A stretch of DNA of 64,000 nt from DASQGA01 sp963762085 (GCA_963762085.1 CAVXJD010000003.1:1-64000); one strand, 5' to 3'; numbered from the stretch's first letter, positions 17,716 through 26,964 are shown. The notes: generated from the sequence alone by a model not told the origin. Numbers and translations are program-made.

Positions 17716-18357
17716 ATGTCAGATGTGAAGCAACGTCTTCAGGATGGGGGGCTGGAGGCGAATGTTGTCGAGGCTGTCGCCTCGCGTTCGCATGTTCTCA
17801 AGCGAGCCACAGTCGCCGGCGGCGCGGTGGTCGTAGGCGGTCTGCTAGTCGCAGGGCTTCCGAAGGTGGCAGCTTCAGCACCCTCCAGAGCCCAGGATGT
17901 TCGCATCCTGAACTACCTGCTTCGGCTCGAGTATGTGATGACCGCGTTTTACGAGACGGCTGCCGAGGGGCAGTTGACTGGAGAAATCGAGCAATTCGTC
18001 TCGGTCGTAGGTGAGCAGGAGCGGAAGCATGTAGCGCTTTTACAAGACATCCTTGGACAGGATGCCGATCCGGAGCCCGCCGTGGATTTCGGCGATCGAA
18101 CCAATCCGGACAAGCTGGCGGAAACAGCACACACACTCGAGGAGACGGCTACGGCCGCGTACATCGGACAGGGCGCCAACCTCACGAAAGGCGTGATGAT
18201 CGACGCGGCGAGAATCACTTCAGTCGAGGCACGGCACGCCGCGTGGATTGCCGACATCCTCCAGAGGCATCCTGCCCCGGCCGCTGCCGACCCTGCGAAA
18301 TCTCCGAAACAGGTCGCCGTGGCGGTTCGAAAACTCGGAATCTCGATCTCGGGCTAG
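17716..18357 (+). CDS. Exported ferritin-like domain protein A
   Basis: Encodes 213 residues. A basic-then-hydrophobic export segment (HVLKRATVAGGAVVVGGLLV, residues 26-45) ends in an AxA-type site. Then comes a four-helix ferritin-like domain with a full di-metal ligand set: Glu in LLRLEYVMTAFYE, ExxH in GEQERKHV, Glu in HTLEETA and ExxH in SVEARHAAW. It is related to desiccation-associated and Ferritin_2 proteins; whether it stores, oxidises or merely binds metal is unknown. The start ATG follows GGGGGAAAG. First gene of a cluster with a paralogue 7 bp downstream. Confidence 0.82.
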   Translation: MSDVKQRLQDGGLEANVVEAVASRSHVLKRATVAGGAVVVGGLLVAGLPKVAASAPSRAQDVRILNYLLRLEYVMTAFYETAAEGQLTGEIEQFVSVVGEQERKHVALLQDILGQDADPEPAVDFGDRTNPDKLAETAHTLEETATAAYIGQGANLTKGVMIDAARITSVEARHAAWIADILQRHPAPAAADPAKSPKQVAVAVRKLGISISG

Positions 18358-18364
18358 AGCGGAC

Positions 18365-19078
18365 ATGCAACGCCCCTCCTCAAACACTCCCGGCCTAACC
18401 CTCGAACAACTAGACCAAGATGGCGCTATCCAGGAAGGGATCTCCGAGCTGTACGGATCCACGCGCGCAGATTTCCTCCGAAAGGCGGTCCTCGGTGGAG
18501 GCGCTCTGATCGCAGCTCTTTCGGTACCACCTCAATTGAAAGCGGCCGCCGCGAGCGACGTGCGCATATTCCAGTTCGGTCTCAACTTCGAGTACCTGCA
18601 ATCCAGCTTCTATACCGAGACCGATCGCCTCGGGACGATCGACGCGATGCCCCCAAGGAAAGCCGTCTGGGCGCGGACCCTCGGCGCGCACGAGCGAGCA
18701 CACGTCGCCATCATCAAAAAATTGCTTGGCCCGGCAGCAGGAAAGAGACCTTTCTTCAACTTCCGTGGAAACACGGAGACCGAGGACCGTTTCACGAGAA
18801 CTGCCGTAGCTATGGAGGACCTAACGACGGCGCTGCTAACCGGCTTGACTCCGAAGTTGCAAGACCGCGGACTCGCCGCCGCCGCCTTCTCGCTCATGAC
18901 GGTGGAGGCACGCCACGCCGCGTGGGCCCGCCACCTGGTTGGAGTCGTGCCGGTCGCGAGCGCTTTCGACGAACCGAAATCGCTCGATGGAGTCGACCGC
19001 ATCGTTGCCAGCACCCGCTTCATAAGCACGCTCCGGCCTCGTACGACGACCTCCGGCGACCCACGATTCACCGGGTAA
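18365..19078 (+). CDS. Exported ferritin-like domain protein B
   Basis: A 237-residue paralogue of the preceding gene. Its Tat-like N-terminus, STRADFLRKAVLGGG, has one Arg of the twin-Arg pair, then a hydrophobic segment and cleavage near KAAAAS. The di-metal ligands are again complete: Glu in NFEYLQSSFY, ExxH in GAHERAHV, Glu in VAMEDLT, ExxH in TVEARHAAWA. The start is placed at ATG 18365, 7 bp after gene A; a longer frame to 18248 would overlap gene A. The two products may form a hetero-oligomer (inference). Confidence 0.82.
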   Translation: MQRPSSNTPGLTLEQLDQDGAIQEGISELYGSTRADFLRKAVLGGGALIAALSVPPQLKAAAASDVRIFQFGLNFEYLQSSFYTETDRLGTIDAMPPRKAVWARTLGAHERAHVAIIKKLLGPAAGKRPFFNFRGNTETEDRFTRTAVAMEDLTTALLTGLTPKLQDRGLAAAAFSLMTVEARHAAWARHLVGVVPVASAFDEPKSLDGVDRIVASTRFISTLRPRTTTSGDPRFTG

Positions 19079-19107
19079 TCCGGATCAGAGCGCTTCCCTT
19101 CGCCGCC

Positions 19108-19908
19108 GTGCTCGTCGCCTCGGTTTTGGTTGTCGGCCTGTTCGCTTCGCGCTCTGCTGCCCCGCACGGGCCTCCCTCGGCCGCGTCTTCTTCCTCGTCA
19201 AAGGCGTTCCGCCTCGAGTCGATCCATGGAATCGCGCTTCCCGAACCAATCCCGCCCGCGTTCGTCCCCTCGAACCCGATCCTGCTGCCGGTCTCAGACA
19301 GGCCCGCGCGCTGGGCCTTGGTGCGCGTAGCAGTGCCGGCACGCAGCGAACCCAGGACCGACGCTCACATCGTCGCCACCGTCGCGAAACGAACTCCCGA
19401 GGGCACCTCGAACATCGTCCTTGTCCTCGGACGCAAGACCGATGAGACGGGCCGCCTGTGGATTCACATACGTCTGCCGGTACTGCCGAACAACCTGACA
19501 GCCTGGATTCCCCGGTCGGCACTCGGCGGTTACGGGGCTGTTCGGACGCACCTCGTAGTCGACCTGGAACGACTGACGGCAACGCTCTACCGCAACGGGC
19601 ACCAGATCTTCCGCGCTGATATCGGAGGAGGACAGGACGCGTGGCCTACGCCCAAGGGTCATTTCTATATCCGCAACAAGTTGACCGGTTACTCGAGTGC
19701 GACGTACGGACCTCTTGCGTTCGGAACGAGCGCGCGTTCAGACGTGCTGACTGACTGGCCCGCGGGTGGCTACATCGGGATCCATGGGACAGATCGACCT
19801 GAGCTCCTTCCCGGGCGCGTTTCCCATGGCTGCATCCGCCTGCGTAACGCGGACATTCTGAGGCTTGCCGCGCTCATGCCGGTGGGAACACCACTCACGA
19901 TCCGGTGA
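19108..19908 (+). CDS. L,D-transpeptidase (YkuD family)
   Basis: Exported peptidoglycan cross-linking or modifying enzyme. The C-terminal YkuD domain holds the catalytic signature HGTDRP...SHGCIRLRN, with the active Cys near the C-terminus. A middle region may be an SH3-like domain. The start is uncertain. GTG 19108 is the first usual start codon not buried in the ferritin-like gene. The basic residues encoded just upstream (VIRIRALPF) would make a better signal peptide, so a rare ATC/ATT start near 19065-19085, or GTG 18922 with long overlap, are alternatives. It is coupled to the next gene by GTGA. Confidence 0.85.
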   Translation: MLVASVLVVGLFASRSAAPHGPPSAASSSSSKAFRLESIHGIALPEPIPPAFVPSNPILLPVSDRPARWALVRVAVPARSEPRTDAHIVATVAKRTPEGTSNIVLVLGRKTDETGRLWIHIRLPVLPNNLTAWIPRSALGGYGAVRTHLVVDLERLTATLYRNGHQIFRADIGGGQDAWPTPKGHFYIRNKLTGYSSATYGPLAFGTSARSDVLTDWPAGGYIGIHGTDRPELLPGRVSHGCIRLRNADILRLAALMPVGTPLTIR

Positions 19909-20645
19909 TGAAGAGGGGCCTGGCACCGACCCGCGTTCGGCTTTCGATCGTCTGCACGGGACTCGTGCTCGTCACCACCCTCGCCTCTCCCACGCTTGCG
20001 GTAGCCCAGTCGAGTGGTGCGAACGACATTCCAGAAGAACTCTGGCAAATCTACCCGCTCGATCCCACCAAGGGAAACGCCGGACCCCCTGACACCGTCC
20101 AGGCGCCGAAGGAGCAGCCTCAAACGGATTCGGTCGTGCAGCCGAAGTCCAAGTCCTCGAATGCACAAGCGAAAATCTCCGAACAATCCGACGCAGGCAG
20201 TTCGCTCGCGCTTCCGGTTCTCGGGGGCCTCCTCGGAGTCCTCGCCATTGTTCTCCTGGTGGCAATTTTTAGATACGGCGCCTTAGCGATCGCAGGGGAG
20301 TATTTCGTCCGCGCCGGCGCTCCGCTCGCTCCCTCGTTCCGCAGGGCGGCTAATGCTCCACGCTACGTCGCGCGGGGAGGGGCTGCGGTCATCTCACCGC
20401 TCCGGGGGGCTCGGAGGCTTCCGCGCGGCATCAGTCGCATTTTGCTCTGGCCCTTGCGGCTGGTGACTGGCCGAGCCACGCACGTAATCCGTAGAGGCGG
20501 CGCAGGCTTGGCAGCAGCCGGGCAAGAATCCAGAACAGTTCTGCGGGACAGGCGAGACACGCTCGTCTTGGTTGCCGCCAAGCTGCTCCTAGCCGCCGTC
20601 TTCGGGCTGCTCGTCACGTTTCTCCTGCGGTTCCTGCAAGTTTGA
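19905..20645 (+). CDS. Membrane protein with signal peptide, unknown function
   Basis: Encodes 246 residues. A signal peptide (hydrophobic run VRLSIVCTGLVLVTTLA, cleavage near AVAQSS) is followed by a polar Pro/Gln/Ser-rich linker (residues 40-95), a transmembrane helix near 98-122, a basic amphipathic region rich in Arg and Gly, and a second helix at the C-terminus (LLLAAVFGLLVTFLLRFL). The GTG start overlaps the transpeptidase stop by 4 bp, so a linked envelope role is likely. No family recognised. Confidence 0.7.
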   Translation: MMKRGLAPTRVRLSIVCTGLVLVTTLASPTLAVAQSSGANDIPEELWQIYPLDPTKGNAGPPDTVQAPKEQPQTDSVVQPKSKSSNAQAKISEQSDAGSSLALPVLGGLLGVLAIVLLVAIFRYGALAIAGEYFVRAGAPLAPSFRRAANAPRYVARGGAAVISPLRGARRLPRGISRILLWPLRLVTGRATHVIRRGGAGLAAAGQESRTVLRDRRDTLVLVAAKLLLAAVFGLLVTFLLRFLQV

Positions 20646-21244
20646 TCGAAGGTGCCTAAGATCCTTCCTTAAGCAGGTCAATCACGGGCCGTTTTAATCG
20701 GGCCGCGTAGAACGTTCAGCCCTCAACGATCTCAGCTAAATATGTGAGTTGGTTGACGAAGAGCGGCCAAGGGCGAAGCGTTGCGCGTCCCGCAGGCAGA
20801 CGGCCATTGCCCTGTAAGAAATGTCGGCACCACGTGACGCCGTGCGGTAGCTCCGGCGATCACTTGCGCGACGGGGTGCTTCAAACTTGATGATCTTCTG
20901 AAGCGATCGATACGGAACGATGAATCCGCGTCCGGGTCAGACCCCCAGTATTGCTTCCGTGCAGCAAACTCACGTCAGCCTAATAAGCCGACAAGATCAC
21001 AGAACAACGAGGTCACGACCTTCCGCCCCTCCCTCACCGAACGGGCAGGCGTGGCCAGCGGCGCCCCACACTCTGAGCAGAACTTGTTTTCGCCCGGGTG
21101 TCGTGACCACACTCAGAACAAAGAGCCATCAACGCAGCCTAATGTCGCCGGCAACGCCGCGGCCACGCCGCCGAGAGCAAGCCTAGGGAGTGACGACGTG
21201 GTCCGACCCTCGTCGGTGCAACGTCTGCGAGGAATAATCGCAGC
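20646..21244. other. 599-bp intergenic region
   Basis: It contains repeat copy B at 20654-20736 directly after the membrane-protein stop. The rest shows no supported gene or RNA. The promoter of the large cyclase/ATPase gene should lie near its right end. Confidence 0.5.
20654..20736 (+). repeat. Structured repeat element, copy B
   Basis: An 83-bp diverged copy of the element at 16733-16832, same orientation. It runs from GCCTAAGATC to GATCTCAGCT, starts 9 bp after a stop codon and lacks about 15 bases of the central part of copy A. The conserved blocks are at its ends and in the loop (ATCGGGCCG). Confidence 0.5.
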
Positions 21245-24200
21245 ATGGCGCTCTGCTCGAACTGCGGCCAATCCGTTCCCCCGGATGCTCGCTTCTGCCC
21301 GAGCTGCGCCAACCCGATGTTCGAGCCGGCCCAGCCGAGCGAAGAGCGGAAGCTTGCGACGGTCCTCTTCGCCGACCTGGTGGGCTCGACGGAGCTCGCT
21401 GGCGCCCAGGACCCGGAACGAACGCGCGCCCTGCTCAACCGGTTCTACGACGCGATGGCGGCCGAGATAGCCGACGCCGGCGGAACGGTCGAGAAGTTCG
21501 TCGGCGACGCCGTCATGGCGGCCTTCGGTGCGCCCGCGGCGCAGGAGGATCATGCGGAGCGCGCGCTCCACGCAGCGCTCTCGATGCAGAGGCGGCTCGA
21601 AGAGCTCTTCGGCGACGCGCTTTCGCTTCGCATCGGCGTGAACACCGGAGACGTCGTCGTGGGGCAGCCGCGCGTGGGCAGCTCGTTTGTGACGGGCGAC
21701 GCCGTCAACGTCGCAGCGCGGCTCGAGCAGGCTGCTGAGCCGGGTGAGATCCTCGTCGGTGAGCGCACCGCTGCGGCTGTACGCGGTGCCTTCGAGCTCG
21801 ACGAACCGACGACGGTGGCAGCCAAGGGAAAGGCTGGCGGAGTCGCCTGTCGCCGACTCGTCCGCGCGCTGTCGCTGATGAGACCGCGGGGCGTGGGCGG
21901 TCTGCGCCATGCCTTCGTCGGCCGCGAGCGGGAGCTCGAGGCGCTGCAACAGGCGTACGGGCGCACCGTTGTGGAGGGGCAGCCGCGCCTGCTGACGATC
22001 ATGGGCGATGCGGGAATCGGGAAGACGACGTTGATCCGCGCCTTTTGGGAGTGGCTGGGCTCGCAGTCGCCCGAACCGCGCCGACGCACCGGACGCTGCC
22101 TCTCGTACGGACAGGGGATCACCTACATGCCGCTTGGCGAGATCGTACGCGAGCATCTCGGTCTGCTCGAGAGCGATCCGCCCGAGACCGTGCGGCGTCG
22201 GCTCGGGCAACGAGCGATCCTCGGCATGACGCTCGGGCTGGAGGCACCTTCGGACCTCCACCCGCTGGCTGCGCGCGACCAGTTGCGTCAGGCCTGGGCC
22301 GCCTTCCTCGATGAGCTCGTGGCCGAGCAACCCGCCGTCGTGCTGGTCGAAGACCTGCACTGGGCGGAGGAGGCCCTCCTCGACCTCCTCGAAGCTGGGC
22401 ACGACGTGCACGGTCCGCTGCTGCTGCTGGCAACCGCGCGGCCGGAGCTCGTTCATAGCCGGCCCACGTGGGGTGGGCGAGGTCGCGGCTCTGACACGCT
22501 CTGGCTGGAAACGCTCTCCGCGTCGGACACCGCCCGCATGACCGACGAGCTGATTCCGGCCGTACTGCCGGCATACGTTCGCCAGCTCGTCGTCGACCGG
22601 GCGGAGGGCAATCCGTTCTTCGTCGAGGAGCTCGTTCGGACCCTGATCGACCGGGGCGTGCTCGAGCGACAGAACGGCAGCTGGACAGTGCGCGAGCTTC
22701 CCGACGACCTTGTCGTTCCCGACACGGTGCAGGCGGTTCTTGCCGCGCGGATCGACTTGCTCGAGCCGGCCGAGAAGGCGGCGCTGCAGGCGGCAGCCGT
22801 GATCGGCCGCACATTTTGGTCAGCCCCTGTCTACGAGCTTCTGGAGGGTGTCGAGCCGAACCTTCGCCTACTCGAGGAGCGCGACTTCATCCGCCAACGT
22901 TCGGGCTCCTCGATCGCCGGGGAGCGCGAGTTCGTGATCAAGCACGCGCTCACGCGCGAAGTCGCATACCGGAGCCTGCCGAAAGTGAAGCGCGCCCACT
23001 TCCATGCGCGTTTCGCGACCTGGCTTGAGGGGGCCGGGGAAGGTCGAGACGAGGACGCGGCTCTGCTGGCCCACCACTACGCCGAGGCGGTGCGACCGGA
23101 AGACGCCGACCTCGCCTGGCCGGGGGACGACGAGGAGCTCGGACGCCTACGCAATCGGGCTGTCACATGGCTCCGGCGCGCGGCCGAGTTGGCCCTGGGC
23201 CGGTACGAGATCGAAGATGCCGTCTCTTTGCTCGAGGGGGCCGTCGAGCTCGAGACAAGCGCCCCCGTCCAGCTGGAGATCTGGCGCGAGATCGGCCATG
23301 CGAATGCGATCTACTTCAACAGCAAGGCGTTCTCCGCGGCGATGCAGCGGGCGATCGAGCTGGCCGACGACGATCTGACCACGGCGGATCTCTACGCGGA
23401 GCTTGCCTTTCAGACGATGATCCGGGCAGGAATGTGGGGCGTCCCGCCGCAGGCGGACCTCGTCGACGACTGGATCGGGCGGACGCTCGAGCTGGCGCCG
23501 CCCGACACCGTGGCCCGCGCGAAGGCGCTGATCGCCCGCTGCTACAACGCCCACGACAAATCTCCCGAGCTCGCGAGCGAGGCGAGCGGAATCGCCGAGC
23601 GATTGGGAGACCCGGTCACTCGCTCCTACGGCTACGACGTTTTGTGCCTGACGGCGTTCGCGGCGGGTGACTGGGACGACGCAGCTGACTGGGCGCGCCG
23701 GCGCGTCTTCCTCGTCGATGAGATCGACGATCCGGATCATCAGCAGGACATCTACACCGGCGCTTTTGCTCCTGTCGTCGCGTGCGGGGAATTCGACGAA
23801 GGGCGGAACTACTCCAGGTCCGTGGAAGAGATCAACCGCCGGCTGTCTCCTCATCATCGGTTGCACGGCGTCGGCCAGAGCCTGGTGCTCGAAGAGCTCC
23901 TCGGTGACTGGGGGGCAGCGAGCCGACTGCAGCCTCGCGTTGAAGACGCCGTGGCGGCGAACGTCGCGACGCCGTGTGTTCTGAATGAGCGCGCCCTGTT
24001 GGTCTGCGCGCTCGCGCGCGCCTACCTCGGGGATGAGGAAGAGGCGTGCCGCCTCGAGCAGGAGGCCGGAGCCCACAGAATGACCGGCTACGGGCCCTTG
24101 CAGGACGCGCCGCGGGTACAGCTCGCTCTCCACCGCAACGATCTCGGAGCCGTCGAGTCGTTGCTTGGCGAGCCCGGCGTGCGTCGGGCGACCACGTACT

Positions 24201-24430
24201 ATCTAAGCTCGATGGCCACGCACCTCGACGGGCTCGCGGCTCTCGGCGATCGGGAGCGCGTCGAGGCCGAGGCCGGCCGGCTACTGCAGCCCAATACCTA
24301 TCTCGAGCCATTCGCGTTGCGCGCCCTCGGCGTCGTGCGCGAGGACGCGAGCCTGATCGAGCGCGCGGCCGGCCGATTCGAGGCGCATGGCCTCGACTGG
24401 CACGCCGGGCGGACGCGGGCGCTTCTCTAG
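21245..24430 (+). CDS. Zinc-ribbon, adenylate cyclase, AAA ATPase and TPR-like regulator
   Basis: Encodes 1061 residues. The N-terminal zinc ribbon is CSNCGQSVPP and CPSC. A class III nucleotide cyclase homology domain follows (about residues 35-190) with metal Asp residues in FADLVGST and GDAVMAAFG, and TGDAVNVAARL. Then comes an AAA_16/STAND-type ATPase with Walker A GDAGIGKTT near residue 253 and Walker B VVLVEDLHW near 362. The last 450 residues are helical repeat-like. Such proteins are signal-responsive cyclase/ATPase regulators common in soil actinobacteria and mycobacteria. The stop overlaps the convergent cupin gene by 4 bp. Confidence 0.88.
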   Translation: MALCSNCGQSVPPDARFCPSCANPMFEPAQPSEERKLATVLFADLVGSTELAGAQDPERTRALLNRFYDAMAAEIADAGGTVEKFVGDAVMAAFGAPAAQEDHAERALHAALSMQRRLEELFGDALSLRIGVNTGDVVVGQPRVGSSFVTGDAVNVAARLEQAAEPGEILVGERTAAAVRGAFELDEPTTVAAKGKAGGVACRRLVRALSLMRPRGVGGLRHAFVGRERELEALQQAYGRTVVEGQPRLLTIMGDAGIGKTTLIRAFWEWLGSQSPEPRRRTGRCLSYGQGITYMPLGEIVREHLGLLESDPPETVRRRLGQRAILGMTLGLEAPSDLHPLAARDQLRQAWAAFLDELVAEQPAVVLVEDLHWAEEALLDLLEAGHDVHGPLLLLATARPELVHSRPTWGGRGRGSDTLWLETLSASDTARMTDELIPAVLPAYVRQLVVDRAEGNPFFVEELVRTLIDRGVLERQNGSWTVRELPDDLVVPDTVQAVLAARIDLLEPAEKAALQAAAVIGRTFWSAPVYELLEGVEPNLRLLEERDFIRQRSGSSIAGEREFVIKHALTREVAYRSLPKVKRAHFHARFATWLEGAGEGRDEDAALLAHHYAEAVRPEDADLAWPGDDEELGRLRNRAVTWLRRAAELALGRYEIEDAVSLLEGAVELETSAPVQLEIWREIGHANAIYFNSKAFSAAMQRAIELADDDLTTADLYAELAFQTMIRAGMWGVPPQADLVDDWIGRTLELAPPDTVARAKALIARCYNAHDKSPELASEASGIAERLGDPVTRSYGYDVLCLTAFAAGDWDDAADWARRRVFLVDEIDDPDHQQDIYTGAFAPVVACGEFDEGRNYSRSVEEINRRLSPHHRLHGVGQSLVLEELLGDWGAASRLQPRVEDAVAANVATPCVLNERALLVCALARAYLGDEEEACRLEQEAGAHRMTGYGPLQDAPRVQLALHRNDLGAVESLLGEPGVRRATTYYLSSMATHLDGLAALGDRERVEAEAGRLLQPNTYLEPFALRALGVVREDASLIERAAGRFEAHGLDWHAGRTRALL

Positions 24431-24843
24431 TCGGTCCAGTAGTCCGGGATGAACTCGACGTCGTCGAGACCCGCCTGCGGCGCCGCGATCGCCACGAACA
24501 CGGCGTCCTCCTGGCCTGCCGCGCGGAACGACCTCACGGTCTCAGGTCCGACGCGCACAGCCGTCCACGGCTCGATATCGATCACCTCGCCGTCGAAGTT
24601 GCCCTGCGCCTGTCCGGAGACGAGGAAGTAAACCTCCTCTTGCACTGTATGCCGGTGCCCCCGTGTATGCGGGTGCCCTTTGGGTGGCTTCCAGCTGCCA
24701 CCGAACCTCTCGAAGGTTACGGCGAAGTTCCGCAGGCCAAGCGGTTCGCGCATGAAGCGAATCTCGAAATGATCCGGATCCATTCCCACTTCCGCCGCCT
24801 GGTCCGGGACCCCGGCGACGGGGACGACGGTGTAATCGGCCAT
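24427..24843 (-). CDS. Cupin-domain protein
   Basis: Encodes 138 residues forming a single cupin barrel. The metal-binding motif 1 is GHPHTRGHRHTVQEEVYFL (three His and a Glu), and motif 2 is in the region VGPETVRSFRAAG. The ATG at 24843 has AAGGGAG about seven bases upstream, so the longer open frame to 25416 is not used. Substrate unknown; related proteins include small isomerases and dioxygenase-like enzymes. Convergent with the cyclase/ATPase gene. Confidence 0.82.
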   Translation of the reverse strand: MADYTVVPVAGVPDQAAEVGMDPDHFEIRFMREPLGLRNFAVTFERFGGSWKPPKGHPHTRGHRHTVQEEVYFLVSGQAQGNFDGEVIDIEPWTAVRVGPETVRSFRAAGQEDAVFVAIAAPQAGLDDVEFIPDYWTD

Positions 24844-25026
24844 TTGAACTCCCTTCTGCCGGCTGCGTCGCTGCAAGCGTGGGCCAGCTTCTCTGAAGGT
24901 CCTTATCACGTCAGCCTCTAGGAGGGAAACGGGCCTTGGTCGACGCTCACGGCTCGGCTGACGGCCGTCGCCTGGCTTGCGCACTGACAAATTCCGCCCA
25001 CCATCCCTTGAGGCTAGCCTGGGCTT

Positions 25027-26010
25027 GTGAACGGCTCCTCGGTAGTTGCAGCAGCCGAGTGGCTGGGCGAGCGCGACCGGCTTCGCCGCATCTTGCGCTT
25101 CGCCGGGCCGGCGGTCTACGCGGTCGTGCTCGCTGTTCTCATCTACCGCGAGGGGATCCCGCTCTCGCGCGAGCGCCTGTTCATGTGGATCCTGCTCGGG
25201 CTGCTGGCGTTTTCGCTGACGAACATGCGCGGCTGGATCCGTGGCGTCGTCCTCGAGTGGCTGCCGTTCGCGTTCGTCCTCTGGGCGTATGACCTGCTCC
25301 GAGGGTACGCCGACACCCTCCTGTTCTCGACCCATGTGCGCCCACAGCTCCGCGCCGACGAAGTTCTGTTCGGCGGCACGGTCCCCACGGTCTGGCTCCA
25401 GGAGCGCCTCTGGCACGGTCCCTCGAATCTACGTTGGTACGACTACGGCGCCTGTCTCGTCTACGTGAGCTACTTCCTGGCCACCTACCTCGTGGCCGCC
25501 GTCCTCTGGTTTTTCGCCCCTTCCCTCTTCCGCCGCTTCGTGGGCATGGTCTCGCTGCTTGCCCTGATGGCATTTACGACGTATGCGCTCTTTCCCGCCG
25601 CACCGCCCTGGCTCGCGAGCGAGGAGGGGCAGCTCGAGCCGACCACCCGCTCGATCGGCCCTATCTTGGGCCATGTCCCGATCGGCAACTTCGACGCGCT
25701 CTTTGAGAAGGGCTCCCAGTATGCGAACCCGGTCGCTGCGGTCCCCTCGCTCCACGCGGCCTACACACTGCTGATCACCCTGGTTCTCTGGCGCTTGGCG
25801 CCTCGGTGGGGCCGTGTGCTGCTGGCGGCGTATCCGCTACTGATGGCGTTCGCCCTCGTCTACACGGCCGAGCACTACTTCGTGGATGTCCTGCTCGGGT
25901 GGGTGTACACGCTGATCGCGTTCTGGGCGGTCAACCGCCTGGCCGACTGGCTTGCCGGCGGACGTCGGTTCGGATGGCGAAAGGAACTAGGAGCAAGAAA
26001 CTCCGCGTGA
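25027..26010 (+). CDS. PAP2-superfamily membrane protein (inositolphosphotransferase-like)
   Basis: An integral membrane protein of 327 residues with about six to eight helices. The phosphatase-like motifs are PSLHAAYTLL near residue 244 and HYFVDVLLGW near residue 280, as in the PAP2_3 group related to inositol phosphorylceramide synthase. A lipid head-group transferase or phosphatase role is expected (family knowledge). Start GTG 25027; no strong ribosome site. It converges on the next gene with 10 bp between stops. Confidence 0.82.
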   Translation: MNGSSVVAAAEWLGERDRLRRILRFAGPAVYAVVLAVLIYREGIPLSRERLFMWILLGLLAFSLTNMRGWIRGVVLEWLPFAFVLWAYDLLRGYADTLLFSTHVRPQLRADEVLFGGTVPTVWLQERLWHGPSNLRWYDYGACLVYVSYFLATYLVAAVLWFFAPSLFRRFVGMVSLLALMAFTTYALFPAAPPWLASEEGQLEPTTRSIGPILGHVPIGNFDALFEKGSQYANPVAAVPSLHAAYTLLITLVLWRLAPRWGRVLLAAYPLLMAFALVYTAEHYFVDVLLGWVYTLIAFWAVNRLADWLAGGRRFGWRKELGARNSA

Positions 26011-26020
26011 ATCGGCTTCT

Positions 26021-26779
26021 TCAAGCGTGCTCTTCAGCTTCGCGTTGCTGCTCAGGCGGCGCGTGCCACTCGATGCGTCCCCTCCAGAGCAGGTAGACGA
26101 GCCCCAGGAGCACGCCCGACAGCGCGACCGTGAACAGCAACGCGTCCAGTGAGGGGCCCACCTCCGGCTGGTAGAGGATCGACGGCGGCAGGAGCTTCAC
26201 CGCCGGAAGCGTGACGATGCTGAGGACGAACTGGAACACGACCGCACTGATGCTGACCGCAGGAAATTCCTTCTCCCGCCCGCCCCAGCGCACTACCAGC
26301 TGGAACACGTCCAGATCCGGCCGCGCCACCCCCGCCCGAGCAAGGATGGCCGAGATTGCGAGTATCACCAACGCGACCGCGGCCATGAACGGGACCAGAC
26401 CGACGGAGGCCGGACCGAGACCGTCCTGCCAGATGCTGGCGCCGAGGCAGACGAAGCCAGCGGCGAACCGTGCGAGACCGCCCCAATGCGGAAGGAGCAA
26501 GGCCGACGCGGCCAGTTTCACCCCGGTGCGCCCGCTCGTCTGCAGCTCTGCGACGGGGAGCCGCCAGATGTTTGGCGAGATCACGTTTGCGAGCCCAGAC
26601 GCCGCTTCGAGAAGGCCGAACACGCCGATGAACTGCCAGCGGGACCACGGAGCCAGCCCGCCAAGAGCGATCGCCGTCACGATCAGCCCGACGAGGTTGA
26701 AGAACGAGAGCAGGAAAACGATCACAAGGCCGCTGAAGGCCCGGCTCGCTCCCGCCGTCTTATCTTGGTGAGTGGGCAT
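26021..26779 (-). CDS. Multi-pass membrane protein, unknown function
   Basis: Encodes 252 residues with about six hydrophobic helices, including VIVFLLSFFNLVGLIVTAIA near residue 20 and LLFTVALSGVLLGLVYLLW near the C-terminus. The C-terminal tail is acidic (PPEQQREAEEHA). No motif that identifies a transporter or enzyme is visible. It is divergent from the 52-residue gene, with 26 bp between start codons. Confidence 0.65.
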   Translation of the reverse strand: MPTHQDKTAGASRAFSGLVIVFLLSFFNLVGLIVTAIALGGLAPWSRWQFIGVFGLLEAASGLANVISPNIWRLPVAELQTSGRTGVKLAASALLLPHWGGLARFAAGFVCLGASIWQDGLGPASVGLVPFMAAVALVILAISAILARAGVARPDLDVFQLVVRWGGREKEFPAVSISAVVFQFVLSIVTLPAVKLLPPSILYQPEVGPSLDALLFTVALSGVLLGLVYLLWRGRIEWHAPPEQQREAEEHA

Positions 26780-26805
26780 GCGACTTGGTGGGAACCTCTG
26801 GCTTG

Positions 26806-26964
26806 ATGGACATTCTGGTCACGATCGTTCTTGTCCTACTCATCGTCGTGCCGGTCGTCACGGTCGGTGGCCTCTTCATCTGGGCAGCGGTGAAGGATGG
26901 ACAAGTGGACAGGGCTCTGCAGGCACGGCTTGGCATCCGGCGCCGTACCAGGCTCGGGCGCTAG
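26806..26964 (+). CDS. Small single-pass membrane protein
   Basis: Encodes 52 residues. One transmembrane helix spans residues 3-28 (VTIVLVLLIVVPVVTVGGLF), followed by a basic tail DGQVDRALQARLGIRRRTRL. The hydrophobic/amphipathic design and the dense basic tail are more protein-like than chance. It resembles short actinobacterial membrane peptides ending in RLGIRRRTRLGR (recollection, not searched). It precedes the next gene by about 50 bp. Confidence 0.55.
   Translation: MDILVTIVLVLLIVVPVVTVGGLFIWAAVKDGQVDRALQARLGIRRRTRLGR

Noticed and set aside
20920..21186. Possible 88-residue gene before the cyclase/ATPase gene
   Set aside because: No ribosome site, low-complexity Ser/Pro/Arg composition and no family resemblance.
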